From: Streptomyces sp. NBC_01707
GTDB lineage: Bacteria > Actinomycetota > Actinomycetes > Streptomycetales > Streptomycetaceae
Direction of reading: 5' to 3'
Length of the DNA stretch: 64,000 bases
NCBI RefSeq assembly: GCF_041438805.1
Contig: NZ_CP109190.1
Span: 2,418,001 to 2,482,000, forward strand
In this document: in pieces, positions 24,587 to 33,610 of the stretch
How positions within the stretch are numbered: position 1 is the first letter of the stretch
How the letters are laid out: every line of letters begins with the position of its first letter
Notes under the pieces: model-generated
Database searches by the model: none
What the model saw: only the letters and a program-made list of their open reading frames with translations
What the model was told of the DNA's origin: nothing
Program-made: the position numbers and the translations under genes

Positions 24587-25525
24587 TCAGAGCGCGGTAC
24601 GCGGGGAAAGCAGTGTGATCAGCGCCGAGTCGTCCGCGGCGGCCAGCCCCTGGCTGATGGCGAGCTGGTAGAGCTGGTCGGCCGCGGCGGCGACGGAGGT
24701 GGCGACGCCGGCCTTCTTGGCAAGGGACACCACGATGTTCATGTCCTTGCGGATGATGTCCAGACGGGAGCGCAGTTCGGGTCCGCCGGTGCCGTCCCCC
24801 TTCACCTCGTACTGCTGGACCATGCGCGGACCCCGGTCGGCGAGCATGAAGGACGCGGCGGCGCCCTGGCCCAGGACGTCGACGGCGCGGTCCAGGTCGA
24901 TGCCGAGGGCACGGGCGAGCGCGAGGGACTCTGCGGCAGCCGCGGTGTGGATGCCGCACAGGAGCTGGTTGACGGTCTTCATGATCTGGCCGTCACCGAT
25001 GCGCGGGCCGACGACGTGCAGTGTGGAGGCGAGCCGGCCAAGAACCGGCTGGGCGGCGGCGAGGGCCGCGTCGTCCGCGCCGACCATGATCAGCAGATCA
25101 CCGGTCCCTGCGCGCACGGAACCACCGCTGACTGGGGCATCGACCAGCCGTACGCCCTGCTCTGCGAGGCGCGCCGCGACGTACTGGACGCCGTCGACGC
25201 CGACGGTCGAGGTGACCACGACGACCGCACCCTCGCGCAGCGATTCGGCGGCGCCGTGCTCGACGATCCCGCCACCGAACAGGCATGAATCCAGCTGTTC
25301 CTGGTCGCGTACGGCGATGACGACCACATCGGCGCCCTGCGCAGCGTCGGCCGGGGTGGCAGCGGGGGTGGCACCTGCCTTCGCGGCGAGGGCACGGCGC
25401 TCCTCGAAGACATCGAAAGCCCGGACCGGGAAGACACCGGCGAGGCGGGTGGCCATGGGCAGGCCCATGGCGCCGAGACCGAGGACGGCGGCGGTGGGGG
25501 TGGAGGGGGAGTTCTCAGCGGGCAT
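24587..25525 (-). CDS. NAD-dependent beta-hydroxyacid dehydrogenase (L-threonate dehydrogenase / tartronate semialdehyde reductase type)
   Basis: 312 aa of the 3-hydroxyisobutyrate dehydrogenase family. N-terminal Rossmann domain (GLGAMGLPMATRLAG), substrate loop DAPVSGGSVRAGTGDL and catalytic Lys in GDGQIMKTVNQLLCG are all present. LtnD (L-threonate to 2-oxo-tetronate) is favoured by the company of GntP and a hydroxypyruvate-isomerase-like protein. GarR-like tartronate semialdehyde reductase is the main alternative. A 16-bp stem hairpin stands between it and gntP, so its level may be lowered relative to the upstream genes. Confidence 0.8.
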   Translation of the reverse strand: MPAENSPSTPTAAVLGLGAMGLPMATRLAGVFPVRAFDVFEERRALAAKAGATPAATPADAAQGADVVVIAVRDQEQLDSCLFGGGIVEHGAAESLREGAVVVVTSTVGVDGVQYVAARLAEQGVRLVDAPVSGGSVRAGTGDLLIMVGADDAALAAAQPVLGRLASTLHVVGPRIGDGQIMKTVNQLLCGIHTAAAAESLALARALGIDLDRAVDVLGQGAAASFMLADRGPRMVQQYEVKGDGTGGPELRSRLDIIRKDMNIVVSLAKKAGVATSVAAAADQLYQLAISQGLAAADDSALITLLSPRTAL

Positions 25526-25608
25526 CGGATGCTTCTTCCTTGCAGGACGCGGTCGTGAGGGGGCGCGTCAACAGATTCTCTTACGGGACCACTGCTGTCC
25601 TGGCCGGG

Positions 25609-25642
25609 CCGGTTCCGGTACGGGCTCCCGTACCGGAACCGG
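25609..25642 (-). terminator. Perfect hairpin between gntP and the dehydrogenase gene
   Basis: 16-bp perfect stem (25609-25624 with 25627-25642) and a 2-base gap that would open to a small loop. It sits 59 bases past the gntP stop in the direction of transcription. It may be a partial terminator or a processing site within the cluster. Confidence 0.6.
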
Positions 25643-25701
25643 GCAGGCCGCCGGCATCGCGGGCGTCACAGGCAGGACGGATGTCTCAGGCAGGACGGAC
25701 G

Positions 25702-27126
25702 TCAGACGAAGACCGCGTACATGAGCAGGGACATGGCCAGGCCCATCACGGCGACGATCGTCGAGAGGACCGACCAGGTCTTGATGTTCTGGGAGACGCT
25801 CATCCCGAAGTACTCCTTCGCCAGCCAGAAACCGGCGTCGTTGACATGCGAGAAGAAGAGCGACCCCGCACCCACGGCGAGGGCGATCAGGGAGGCCTCG
25901 ACCGGCGGGGTGCCCGCCACCATCGGAGCCATGATGCCTGCAGCGGCGGTGGTGGCGACGGTGGCCGAGCCAGTGGCCAGGCGGATCAGGACGGCGAGCA
26001 ACCAGCCGAGGGCGAGCATCGGCATGTGCGCCTCCGCGGCGAACTTGCCGATGGCGTCGGCGACGCCGGTGTCGACGATGAGCTGCTTGAAGCCGCCGCC
26101 CGCACCGACGACAAGCAGGATGCCGGCAACGGCGGGCAGGCCCGCCGAGACGGTGGTGCGGACCTCCGCACGGTTACGGCCCAGCCGAAAACCGAAGACG
26201 ACCATGGCGACGAGACCGGCGATGAACATCGCGACGAGCGGCGTACCCACGAAGTCCAGCAGGTGGTTGTACCAGGCGTCACCGGGGAAGGCGATGTCGA
26301 CGATCGACCTGGCGAGCATCAGCACGACGGGCAGGGCGACCGCTCCGACGGAGGCGGCGAAGCTCGGCAGGCGACGGGCCGCGCCGCCTTCCCGCGCCCG
26401 GTCGGCCTCCTTGACCAAGGAGGCGACGAGCTCGGCCGGGGCCTCACTGCGCACATGGCGCGAGATGAACTTCCCGTACAGCGGACCAGCGATCATCACG
26501 GTGGGTATGGCCGCGAGCAGGCCCAGGCCGAGCGTGGTGCCGACATCGGCGTTGAGTGCGCTGACGGCGACCAGCGGGCCGGGGTGCGGCGGCACGAACG
26601 CGTGCATGGTTCCCAGGGCGGCGAGAGCGGGCACGGCGAGCAGCACCAGCGGGGTGTTCGTCCGCTTGGCCATGACCACGATGATCGGAACAAGCAGGAC
26701 GAGGCCCACCTCGAAGAACATCGGCAGGCCGATGACCGCGGCGATCAGCGCCATCGACCAGGGAAGCAGCCGGGGTCCGGAGCGCGAGCCGATGGTGTCG
26801 ACTATGCGGTCGACACCTCCGGAGTCGGCGAGGATTTTGCCGAGGATCGCGCCGAGTGCGATCAAGGCGCCGGTGGACCCGAGCGTGGCGCCCATGCCGG
26901 TGCTGAACGAGTCGACGACCTTCGAGAGTTCGGTGCCCGAGCCGATGCCGAGGACGACCGAACCGCCGATGAGGGCGACGAACGGATGGAAGTCGAGGAC
27001 CGCGATCAGCGAGATGATCACGCCGATGGCGATGGCGACCATGACGATGAGTCGGGTGTCGTGCCCGGTCCAGGGCGCGGCCGCCGTGGCCAGGACGTCG
27101 GCCCGAGACAGAACGAGCGGAGACAT
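25702..27126 (-). CDS. GntP family organic acid:H+ symporter
   Basis: 474 aa, about 12-14 hydrophobic helices, matching the gluconate permease family (DFHPFVALIGGSVVLGIGSG, GMGATLGSTGALIALGAILGK, VPPHPGPLVAV). The GMGxTLG and PPHPGP motifs are highly typical. Imports gluconate-like acids; with the adjacent enzymes, a four-carbon sugar acid is a fair guess. Start ATG 27126; a small cttac/gtaag inverted repeat (27138-27153) lies just before its ribosome-binding site. Confidence 0.9.
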   Translation of the reverse strand: MSPLVLSRADVLATAAAPWTGHDTRLIVMVAIAIGVIISLIAVLDFHPFVALIGGSVVLGIGSGTELSKVVDSFSTGMGATLGSTGALIALGAILGKILADSGGVDRIVDTIGSRSGPRLLPWSMALIAAVIGLPMFFEVGLVLLVPIIVVMAKRTNTPLVLLAVPALAALGTMHAFVPPHPGPLVAVSALNADVGTTLGLGLLAAIPTVMIAGPLYGKFISRHVRSEAPAELVASLVKEADRAREGGAARRLPSFAASVGAVALPVVLMLARSIVDIAFPGDAWYNHLLDFVGTPLVAMFIAGLVAMVVFGFRLGRNRAEVRTTVSAGLPAVAGILLVVGAGGGFKQLIVDTGVADAIGKFAAEAHMPMLALGWLLAVLIRLATGSATVATTAAAGIMAPMVAGTPPVEASLIALAVGAGSLFFSHVNDAGFWLAKEYFGMSVSQNIKTWSVLSTIVAVMGLAMSLLMYAVFV

Positions 27127-27221
27127 GCGGGTGCATCCTTACGTCGTTGTAAGTCGTGGCAGGGGGTGTTTCGTGGCGGGGGTGTTCCGACTCGACGGGG
27201 CGGATGTCGCCGAGTCAGGCG

Positions 27222-27734
27222 TCAGCAGCCGGCCCCGGCCTCGCCCTCGATGCCGGGGGGAGTCGTGTCGTACGCGTCGAGGACGGCGACCTTCTCGCCC
27301 GAGGGCGAGGACTCGTCGAAGTGGTAGCCGAGCCATTCACGCACCAGCCTGCGGGCGAGTTCGAGGCCGATGACGCGCTGGCCCATGGTGAGGACCTGCG
27401 CGTTGTTGCTCAGCACCGCGCGCTCGACGGAGAAGCTGTCGTGGGCGGTGACGGCGCGGATGCCACGCACCTTGTTGGCGCTGATCGCGACGCCCAGTCC
27501 GGTGCCGCACAGCAGCAGAGCCCGGTCGGCCGCCCCGTCCGCGACCGCCCGGGCGGCGGCCACCCCGATGTGCGGGTAGGCGGTGTGCTCTCCCTCGGCC
27601 ACGCCGACGTCGGTGACGGACACGACGCGCGGGTCGGCCTCCAGGTCGGCCTTGAGTGCTTCCTTGTACGCGTATCCGGCGTCGTCGCAGCCGATGACGA
27701 TGCGGAGCGGAGCGGGGTGCTGGTTCTGCGTCAT
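27222..27734 (-). CDS. RpiB/LacA/LacB family sugar-phosphate isomerase
   Basis: 170 aa. Isomerises a phosphorylated aldose/ketose. Signatures: [43 protein letters not shown] (the phosphate and active-site Cys region) and [14 protein letters not shown]. Four-carbon relatives convert D-erythrulose 4-phosphate to erythrose 4-phosphate, as described for mycobacterial erythritol/threitol catabolism. The context with a DhaK-type kinase favours that or a similar reaction over housekeeping ribose 5-phosphate isomerase. Starts 58 bases after the kinase stop. Confidence 0.82.
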   Translation of the reverse strand: MTQNQHPAPLRIVIGCDDAGYAYKEALKADLEADPRVVSVTDVGVAEGEHTAYPHIGVAAARAVADGAADRALLLCGTGLGVAISANKVRGIRAVTAHDSFSVERAVLSNNAQVLTMGQRVIGLELARRLVREWLGYHFDESSPSGEKVAVLDAYDTTPPGIEGEAGAGC

Positions 27735-27792
27735 GTCGGGTTTCCCGTGGGGTGGTGGGGATCGTTGGGGTCGTGCACGCCGGAGCGGCCGG

Positions 27793-29505
27793 TCAGCCGT
27801 TACCGAGCAGGGCCGCGACGGTGCGGGCGCACAGGGCCAGGGAGAGGGCTCCGGCGTCGGGGGTGCCGATGCTGCGTTCCGCCAGCGGCCGGGCGCGGCC
27901 CAGGCGCGGGGTGAGCCCGGCGGTGGCGTCGGCGGCCTCGGTGGCCGCGTCGGCGGCCTTCGCGAAGGCCGAGCGGGGGTCCTCGCCACGTGCGACCCCG
28001 GCGGTGAAGGTGTCGACGAGGGGGGCGAGTGCGTCGACGAGGGTCTTGTCGCCGGGCTTGGCGCCGCCGAGCGAGGTGACGGCGTCGAGGGCTGCGCGGG
28101 CACCCGCGGCGGCGCGTACGCCGCCCGCCCGGCCCGTGTCACCGAGCTCCTGGGCCAGGGCGCGCAGCGCGACTCCCCACAGCACGCCGGAGGTGCCACC
28201 GGCCTCGTCGGCCCAGCCATCGGCGGCGGCGCTCAGCAGCGATCGGGCCCCCGCCTTGCGTGAGTCGGCGTCCTCAGCAGCCCGTACGGCCGCGTCGACG
28301 CCCTTGGTCATGCCGCGCCCGTGGTCGCCGTCGCCGGCGACCGCGTCGATGCGGCCGAGTTCCGTGGCGGCCTCGTGCAGCACGGTGCGCAACGTGCGCA
28401 GGGCGGTGAGGGCGGTGGCCGCGACAGCGCGCGAATCGGCGTCCCCCTCGGTGACCGGGGCCCCGGGTATCGCGTCGGGCAGGGCGCGCGGCCGGTCCGA
28501 GACCTCCGGCAACGGCAGGCGGCTGAAGCCCGGGGCGTCGGCAGGGGCGCACCACCAGCGCTCCAGGTCCTGGTCGAGCCACATCAGGGTGAGGGAGCAG
28601 GCGGCCATGTCGAGGCTGGTGACGAGTTCACCGACCTCGGGCCGCACCACGGTGAGTCCGGCTTCGGCCAGAGCGTCGGCGACGTGGCCCCACAGCAGGA
28701 ACAGTTCCTCGTACTTGGTGGCCCCCAGCCCGTTGAGGATCGCGGCCACGCGCGGGCCTGCCCCTTCCGGGCGCTCGGCGAGGAGCTGCTCGACAAGGGT
28801 GCGGGCGATCGCCGGAGCATCGGCCATGTCTGCGTCACGCACGCCGGGTTCGCCGTGGATGCCGAGGCCGATGGCCATCTTGCCCTCGGGAACGGTGAAC
28901 AGCGGAGAGTCCGCGCCGGGCAGGGTGCAGCCATCGAAAGCGATGCCGAAGGAGTATGTACGGTCGTTGGCGCGGTGGGCCGCGGCTTCGACGCCGTCCA
29001 GGTCGAGGCCTTCCTCGGCCGCTGCACCGGCGACCTTGAAGACGGTGAAGTCACCTGCGATGCCTCGGCGTTCGTGGCGCCGCTCGACGGGGGCGCTGGC
29101 CAGATCGTCGGTGACCAGGACGGTGCGGGTGTCGATGCCGACGTCGCGCAGACGGGCCTGGGCCATGCCGAAGTTCATCCGGTCGCCCGCGTAGTTGCCG
29201 AAGGAGAAGAGGACTCCCGCTCCGGTGTCGGCGGCCCGCGCCACGGATTCGGCCTGCCGGGCGGAGGGCGAGGTGAATATGTTGCCGACCACGGCGCCCG
29301 CCGCGAGCCCCTCACCCACCAGTCCGCTGAACGCGGGGTAGTGACCCGAGCCGCCACCGACGACGACGGCGACGCGGCCCGTGCCCTGCGGCCGGGTGCG
29401 GACGACTCCGCCGGGCACCACGGTGACGTGCTCCGGATAGGCCACGGCGAAGCCTCGCAGCTGGTCCTCGCTGAAGCGGTCGGGGTCGTCGAAGAGCCGG
29501 GTCAT
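27793..29505 (-). CDS. ATP-dependent DhaK-DhaL fusion kinase (dihydroxyacetone or erythrulose kinase)
   Basis: 570 aa. DhaK part about 1-335 with His217 in LGIHGEPG, the residue that forms the hemiaminal with the ketose carbonyl. DhaL ATP-binding part about 365-570 with the Mg site Asp392/Asp394 in [10 protein letters not shown]. Both parts in one chain means ATP, not the PTS, is the donor. Related proteins phosphorylate dihydroxyacetone, L-erythrulose or D-erythrulose. Placed between an isomerase of the TIM-barrel type and RpiB. ATG 29505 restores the usual N-terminus ([18 protein letters not shown]). Confidence 0.87.
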   Translation of the reverse strand: MTRLFDDPDRFSEDQLRGFAVAYPEHVTVVPGGVVRTRPQGTGRVAVVVGGGSGHYPAFSGLVGEGLAAGAVVGNIFTSPSARQAESVARAADTGAGVLFSFGNYAGDRMNFGMAQARLRDVGIDTRTVLVTDDLASAPVERRHERRGIAGDFTVFKVAGAAAEEGLDLDGVEAAAHRANDRTYSFGIAFDGCTLPGADSPLFTVPEGKMAIGLGIHGEPGVRDADMADAPAIARTLVEQLLAERPEGAGPRVAAILNGLGATKYEELFLLWGHVADALAEAGLTVVRPEVGELVTSLDMAACSLTLMWLDQDLERWWCAPADAPGFSRLPLPEVSDRPRALPDAIPGAPVTEGDADSRAVAATALTALRTLRTVLHEAATELGRIDAVAGDGDHGRGMTKGVDAAVRAAEDADSRKAGARSLLSAAADGWADEAGGTSGVLWGVALRALAQELGDTGRAGGVRAAAGARAALDAVTSLGGAKPGDKTLVDALAPLVDTFTAGVARGEDPRSAFAKAADAATEAADATAGLTPRLGRARPLAERSIGTPDAGALSLALCARTVAALLGNG

Positions 29506-29828
29506 GGCGGGTGAACTCCTTGTCGGGGAGGTACTGGCGGGTGCGGGATTTCGTGGTTGCGCCGGGTGGCAGCCTGTGGGGCAAGGGCCGTGCGGCGCCG
29601 GGCACTCCACGCACAGAGGCGCGGGCGGGTCCAGGGGCGAGCGCAGACCCGGGGCGCCGCACGGACGTCCCGGGGCGCCGCACGGACGTGGGGCAAGGAA
29701 GGGCCGGTCCGGGTCTGCTCCTCGGGCAGGCCCCACCACCGTTGCCACGCGGACGCGATACGGCATGGCGTCACGGCGTCGCAGGACGACGCCGCGTCCT
29801 CCTTGCATCGTGGCGACGCGGAGCCTGC
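29506..29828. repeat. Intergenic stretch with an exact 21-bp tandem repeat
   Basis: 323 bases without a gene between the kinase start and the TIM-barrel gene stop. It contains a 21-bp unit present twice head to tail without any change at 29648-29668 and 29669-29689 (unit begins cccggggcgccgcac). No clear terminator or promoter was recognised. The repeat could be a regulator binding pair or a recent slippage duplication. Confidence 0.6.
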
Positions 29829-30764
29829 TCAGGCCCCGGCTCGGCGCGGAAGGATGCGCCTGAGGTACTCGCGGTTGGAGGCAGCCACGCTCAGGCCGTC
29901 GCCACCGTAGTGCTCGACACAGAAGGCGCCCGTGTAACCGTGGGCAAGGGCGATCCTGACGGCCTGGCGGTAACTGACGAAGCCGGACTCCATGGGGGCC
30001 GGGGACGTCAGTACGGTCCCCGTGGCGGGGTCCTCGACTCGGTAGTAGCTCTTCACATGCCAGTAGTTGGCGTGTGGCAGCGTCTTGGTGACCATCGACT
30101 CCCAGGACTCGATGGGGCGCTGCATCCGGATGAGGTTCCCCAGGTCCGGATTGAGGCCGACATTGTCGCGGCCGATGTCGGTGAGCAGGGCGACGGAGGA
30201 GTCGGCGGTGCCGAGGTACGTGTCCTCGTACATCTCCAGGGACAGCTCGACGCCCACCGAGGCGGCGTGGTCGGCGAGTTCGCGCAGGCGGGTGACGGCT
30301 TTGTCCCAGGTCTCGCGATCGCCGACCGGGTCCTTGGGGCCCGGTACCGTCCAGAACCAGAGCACGGCCTGCTGTTCGGGAGTGAGCGGCCGGTGCAGGC
30401 CGACCGAGACGAGCGGAACGCCGAGAGCGGCGGCCGCCTCGATGGTGCGGTGCGAATAGGCGAGGTTGGCGTCACCGTCGACGGGGTCGATGACGCTGCG
30501 GCGGATCGCGGAGATGGCCGGGGCGCTCAGGCCGACCTTGGAGAGCGTGTCCCGCAGTTCCTCGAGTCGGGCGGGGACGAGGTCGCCGGGGCGCAGCCAG
30601 CCGTCCGTGAGGTCGACCTCCGTGAACCCGGCGTCCACGACCTCCTGCAGACTCTCGGCCCACTGCTGGGCGGTCTGCTCCTGAGTGGAGACACCATCGG
30701 GCCCCACGTTCGGGAACTGCAGGAGGGCGGCGGCGATCGGCCAGGTTTCTGCGGTGTGAGTCAT
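29829..30764 (-). CDS. TIM-barrel sugar isomerase/epimerase (AP-endonuclease-2 fold)
   Basis: 311 aa. Xylose-isomerase-like TIM barrel of the IolE/Hyi/OtnI superfamily. Metal-site glutamates are suggested by VELSLEMYEDTYLG and the C-terminal GAFCVEHYGGDG; the histidine in ANYWHVKSYY also fits. Candidate roles are 2-oxo-tetronate isomerase, L-erythrulose-phosphate isomerase, or a hydroxypyruvate isomerase. First gene of the catabolic cluster; GGGAG lies 6 bases before ATG 30764. A TTGACA promoter with an embedded palindrome lies upstream. Confidence 0.75.
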   Translation of the reverse strand: MTHTAETWPIAAALLQFPNVGPDGVSTQEQTAQQWAESLQEVVDAGFTEVDLTDGWLRPGDLVPARLEELRDTLSKVGLSAPAISAIRRSVIDPVDGDANLAYSHRTIEAAAALGVPLVSVGLHRPLTPEQQAVLWFWTVPGPKDPVGDRETWDKAVTRLRELADHAASVGVELSLEMYEDTYLGTADSSVALLTDIGRDNVGLNPDLGNLIRMQRPIESWESMVTKTLPHANYWHVKSYYRVEDPATGTVLTSPAPMESGFVSYRQAVRIALAHGYTGAFCVEHYGGDGLSVAASNREYLRRILPRRAGA

Positions 30765-30780
30765 CAACGGCTCCCTTTCT

Positions 30781-30818
30781 CTATTTCCTATAGGATCTAG
30801 AATCGTAGAGCCTGTCAA
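30781..30818 (-). promoter_or_regulatory. Promoter with embedded palindromic operator for the catabolic cluster
   Basis: On the minus strand TTGACA (complement 30813-30818) is followed by an AT-rich stretch with a perfect 10-bp palindrome tcctatagga at 30786-30795. A related imperfect repeat, ctacgattctagatcctatag in overall symmetry, spans 30786-30807 (shown here as position only). The palindrome covers the expected -10 area, 22-31 bases before the ATG. The arrangement fits a FadR/VanR-subfamily GntR operator, and a GntR gene ends the same cluster. Confidence 0.55.
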
Positions 30819-30857
30819 TGTGGTCCATCTCACGCACGATCGGGCGGCGGCCCGGGC

Positions 30858-30929
30858 GAAACCGCCTCGTCATCCGACATCGCCTTCGGCCTGCTCACGC
30901 TCACCGGCTTCGCGTACACACCGCGCACC
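30858..30929 (+). pseudogene. Remnant of a Tn3-family transposase
   Basis: In frame from 30858 the bases read ETASSSDIAFGLLTLTGFAY then TPR. This resembles the Tn3 TnpA stretch around the third catalytic region (pattern S-D-x-x-F-G-L-L-x-L-x-G-F-x-Y-x-P). Only about 24 residues remain; there is no start, no upstream catalytic residues and no continuation, so it is a scrap. The identification is from motif memory. Confidence 0.5.
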
Positions 30930-30975
30930 ACGGGAGGATCGTCAAGACGCTGCACACCTGCGGCCGGCCGACGAA

Positions 30976-31134
30976 GGGCTGTCCCGTACTCCCTGGCGGA
31001 TCAGCGCGCGGCGTCGGATGCGGTGCATCGCAAGGCGGAGGGACGTCCGCATACTGGACGTCTCGGGCGTTCCGACAACGCGGCGAGGCGCCGTAGCTGT
31101 CGTCGCGCGCCCAGCAGGGAGTACGGGACAGCCC
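30976..31134. mobile_element. 159-bp MITE-like element with perfect 20-bp terminal inverted repeats
   Basis: Left end gggctgtcccgtactccctg (30976-30995) and right end 31115-31134, its exact reverse complement. The interior (119 bases) has no ORF of note. The ends resemble the terminal repeats of IS5-group elements common in Streptomyces (starting GGCTGTCCCGTA). No obvious target duplication was seen. It is probably a non-autonomous or internally deleted insertion sequence. Confidence 0.7.
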
Positions 31135-31254
31135 CGAGCCCGGCCACCGCGCCCGGATCAAGACGCAGGTCACCCTCCGGGGGCGAGGGGCCGGCGTCCG
31201 GCCCGCACCCCTGCCGGCCGGACGGCCTCGGCACACCGGACTGCGTCGAAGTAC

Positions 31255-32670
31255 TCAGGCCGCCCGGAGTCTGCGCCAGACCGCCTTCGCCGCGTGGTGA
31301 CCGGACATCCCGTGCACCCCGGGCCCTGGAGGGGTGGCCGAGGAGCACAGGAACACCGCCGGGTGAGCCGTCGCGTACGGCACGCGGGCGAGCTTCGGCC
31401 GGATCACCGTCTGCAGTCCGGCGAACGCGCCGCAGGCGATGTCACCTCCGACGTAATTGGCGTTGCGCACGGCGAGTTGTGGCGGACCCGCGACGGCGCG
31501 GGCCAGCACCAGATCGCGGAAGCCGGGCGCGAAGCGCTCCAACTGCCGTTCGATGACTTCGGTGGCGTCGCCCTCCCAGCCTGCCGGGACATGCCCGTAC
31601 GCCCAGAAGACATGGCGGCCCTCAGGCGCGCGCGACGGGTCGAAGAGGCTGGGCTGCGCGGTGATCAGGAACGGCACGCTCGGGTCGCGGCCGGCCACCG
31701 CGGCGCGCAGCGCGCCCTCGATCTCACCGGCCGTGGGGCCGACATGGACGGTGCCGGCCCGCCGCGCCTCCTTCGCGGTCCAGGGGACGGGGCCCGACAG
31801 CGCATAGTCGATCTTGAAACAGGACGCGCCGTACCGGTAGCCGCGGTAGGCGTGTCCCAGTCCGGCGATCCGCGCGAGAGCGGTCGGCGAGGTGTCGAAG
31901 ACATAGGCGCGCGCGGGCGGGAGCTCGTCGAGGCGCTTGACCTCCGTGCCGGTTCGGATCGCGCCGCCCAGCTCGCGTACGTACGAGGCGAGGGCGTCCG
32001 AGATCGCCTGTGAGCCGCCGCGCGGCACCGGCCAGCCGTTCTCGTGCGCGGCCAGTGCGAAGAGCAGGGCGATACCGCCGGTGGCGATACCGCTGGTGGG
32101 AGCTATGGCATGGGCGGCGAGCCCGGCGAACAGGCCGCGCGCCTTCGCGCCCCGGAACCGGCGGGCGAGCAGTGTGGCGGGCTGGATGGCGCTCATTCCG
32201 AACCGCGCCCAGTGGTACGGATCGCGCGGCAGGCCGTCCCACGGGGTCCGCAGGAAGTCCTGGGCGAGCGTGTCCCAGTGGCCGAGGTACGGGGCGAGCA
32301 GTCTGCGGTACGCCCCCGCGTCCTGCGGCCCCAGCGACATCGCGCTCTCCCCCACCGAACCGGTGAGGATCGCGGCGGAGCCGTCCGGGAAGGGGTGGGC
32401 GAGCGCCAGTTCCGGCTGGAGCCACTCCAGGCCGTGCCGGGCGAGCGGCATCGCCGCGAACGCGGGCGAGCCGATGCCCAGCGGGTGCACGGCGGAACAC
32501 GGGTCGTGGCGGAAGCCGGGGAGGGTGAGTTCCTCGGTGCGGGCGCCGCCTCCGATGGTCTCAGCCGCCTCGAACACCTCCACCGAGAAGCCACGGCGGG
32601 CCAGTTCTGCGGCGGCGGTCAGTCCGTTGGGTCCCGCCCCCACGACGACGGCATCGAGCATCGACGGCAC
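31255..32670 (-). CDS. FAD-dependent oxidoreductase, phytoene dehydrogenase-like
   Basis: 471 aa. N-terminal FAD-binding Rossmann motif [20 protein letters not shown] followed by [20 protein letters not shown], as in CrtI-like amine oxidase-fold enzymes. The C-terminal dinucleotide-associated region ([23 protein letters not shown]) is also family-typical. Substrate unknown; no carotenoid genes nearby. Either ATG 32670 or ATG 32661 could start it. Monocistronic, divergent from the nucleotidyltransferase gene. Confidence 0.82.
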   Translation of the reverse strand: MPSMLDAVVVGAGPNGLTAAAELARRGFSVEVFEAAETIGGGARTEELTLPGFRHDPCSAVHPLGIGSPAFAAMPLARHGLEWLQPELALAHPFPDGSAAILTGSVGESAMSLGPQDAGAYRRLLAPYLGHWDTLAQDFLRTPWDGLPRDPYHWARFGMSAIQPATLLARRFRGAKARGLFAGLAAHAIAPTSGIATGGIALLFALAAHENGWPVPRGGSQAISDALASYVRELGGAIRTGTEVKRLDELPPARAYVFDTSPTALARIAGLGHAYRGYRYGASCFKIDYALSGPVPWTAKEARRAGTVHVGPTAGEIEGALRAAVAGRDPSVPFLITAQPSLFDPSRAPEGRHVFWAYGHVPAGWEGDATEVIERQLERFAPGFRDLVLARAVAGPPQLAVRNANYVGGDIACGAFAGLQTVIRPKLARVPYATAHPAVFLCSSATPPGPGVHGMSGHHAAKAVWRRLRAA

Positions 32671-32757
32671 CTGCGGACTCCTTTGTCAGCCGACGGCCAA
32701 GAGACTCAAGGATATTCCGCAGCGCCGACAGCCGGGCCGCGGGTAACGTCCCTGCCG

Positions 32758-33570
32758 ATGAAAAGGGATTCGGTGGAAGTATCACTCATCGGCGACATGG
32801 CGGCGCGACTGGCCGAACTGCCCGGTGTCCGGGCCGTCGTCCTCGGCGGCAGCCGTGCCCGTGGCACGCACCGCCCGGACTCCGACTGGGATCTCGGCGT
32901 CTACTACCGGGGCGCTCCCGACCTGGCCGCACTGACCGCGCTGGCGTGCGAAGCGCAGGGCTCCCCGGTGGAGGTGGCGGGGGCGGGCGGCTGGGGGCCG
33001 TGGGTCAACGGCGGTGCGTGGCTGCGGGTCGACGGCACGCCGGTGGACTGGATCCTGCGCGACCTGGACCGGGTCGAGCAGGTCTGGTCCGACTGCCGTG
33101 AGGGCCGCTTCGAGGTGGGCGTCCAGCCCGGTCACCCGCTCGGGTTCTGGTCCCCCTGCTATCCGGGCGAGGTGGCGCTCGGCCGCGTACTCGCCGATCC
33201 GTACGGTGAACTGACGGAACTTCAACACGAGACCCGCAGTTATCCGGAGCCACTGCGCAAGGCACTCGCCGACGCCGCCTGGGAGGCGGAGTTCTCGGTG
33301 GCCGCAGCACGAAAATCGGTTACCTCCGGCGACACCCTGCATGTCGCACTGTGCCTGTCGAGGGCGTTCGGCATCCTCGCCCAGTCCCTTCACGCCCATC
33401 ACCGCACCTGGTGTCTGAACGAGAAGGGTGCGCTGGCGGCGGCCGCGCTGCTGCCGCGGACTCCGGCGGACTTCGCGGAGCGGGTGGGCGTGGCGCTGCG
33501 GGGGCTGGACGTGGCGGCGGTGGAGACGGCAGGGGCCGTGGTGCGCGATGTGCGGGCAGTGCTCCGGTGA
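32758..33570 (+). CDS. Nucleotidyltransferase-domain protein
   Basis: 270 aa. Pol-beta-type nucleotidyltransferase fold shown by VVLGGSRARGTHRPDSDWDL (G-S-x(9-13)-D-x-D; the two Asp bind Mg). The C-terminal part is helical and resembles the DUF4037/aminoglycoside-nucleotidyltransferase-like tail. Target molecule unknown. ATG 32758 has a weak ribosome site; GTG 32773, preceded by AAAAGG, is a plausible shorter start. Confidence 0.75.
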   Translation: MKRDSVEVSLIGDMAARLAELPGVRAVVLGGSRARGTHRPDSDWDLGVYYRGAPDLAALTALACEAQGSPVEVAGAGGWGPWVNGGAWLRVDGTPVDWILRDLDRVEQVWSDCREGRFEVGVQPGHPLGFWSPCYPGEVALGRVLADPYGELTELQHETRSYPEPLRKALADAAWEAEFSVAAARKSVTSGDTLHVALCLSRAFGILAQSLHAHHRTWCLNEKGALAAAALLPRTPADFAERVGVALRGLDVAAVETAGAVVRDVRAVLR

Positions 33571-33610
33571 CCGGAACCGCCGGTGAGCGGGTCCGGCTTA
33601 GGATCCGTTC

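Noticed and set aside
27138..27153. cttac/gtaag inverted repeat before gntP
   Set aside because: Only 5-bp arms; too short to call an operator without support.
25540..27327. Plus-strand frames of 550-595 codons opposite gntP
   Set aside because: Composition bias only (Asp/Gly/His or Ala/Thr/Arg); the GntP protein on the minus strand has strong helices and motifs.
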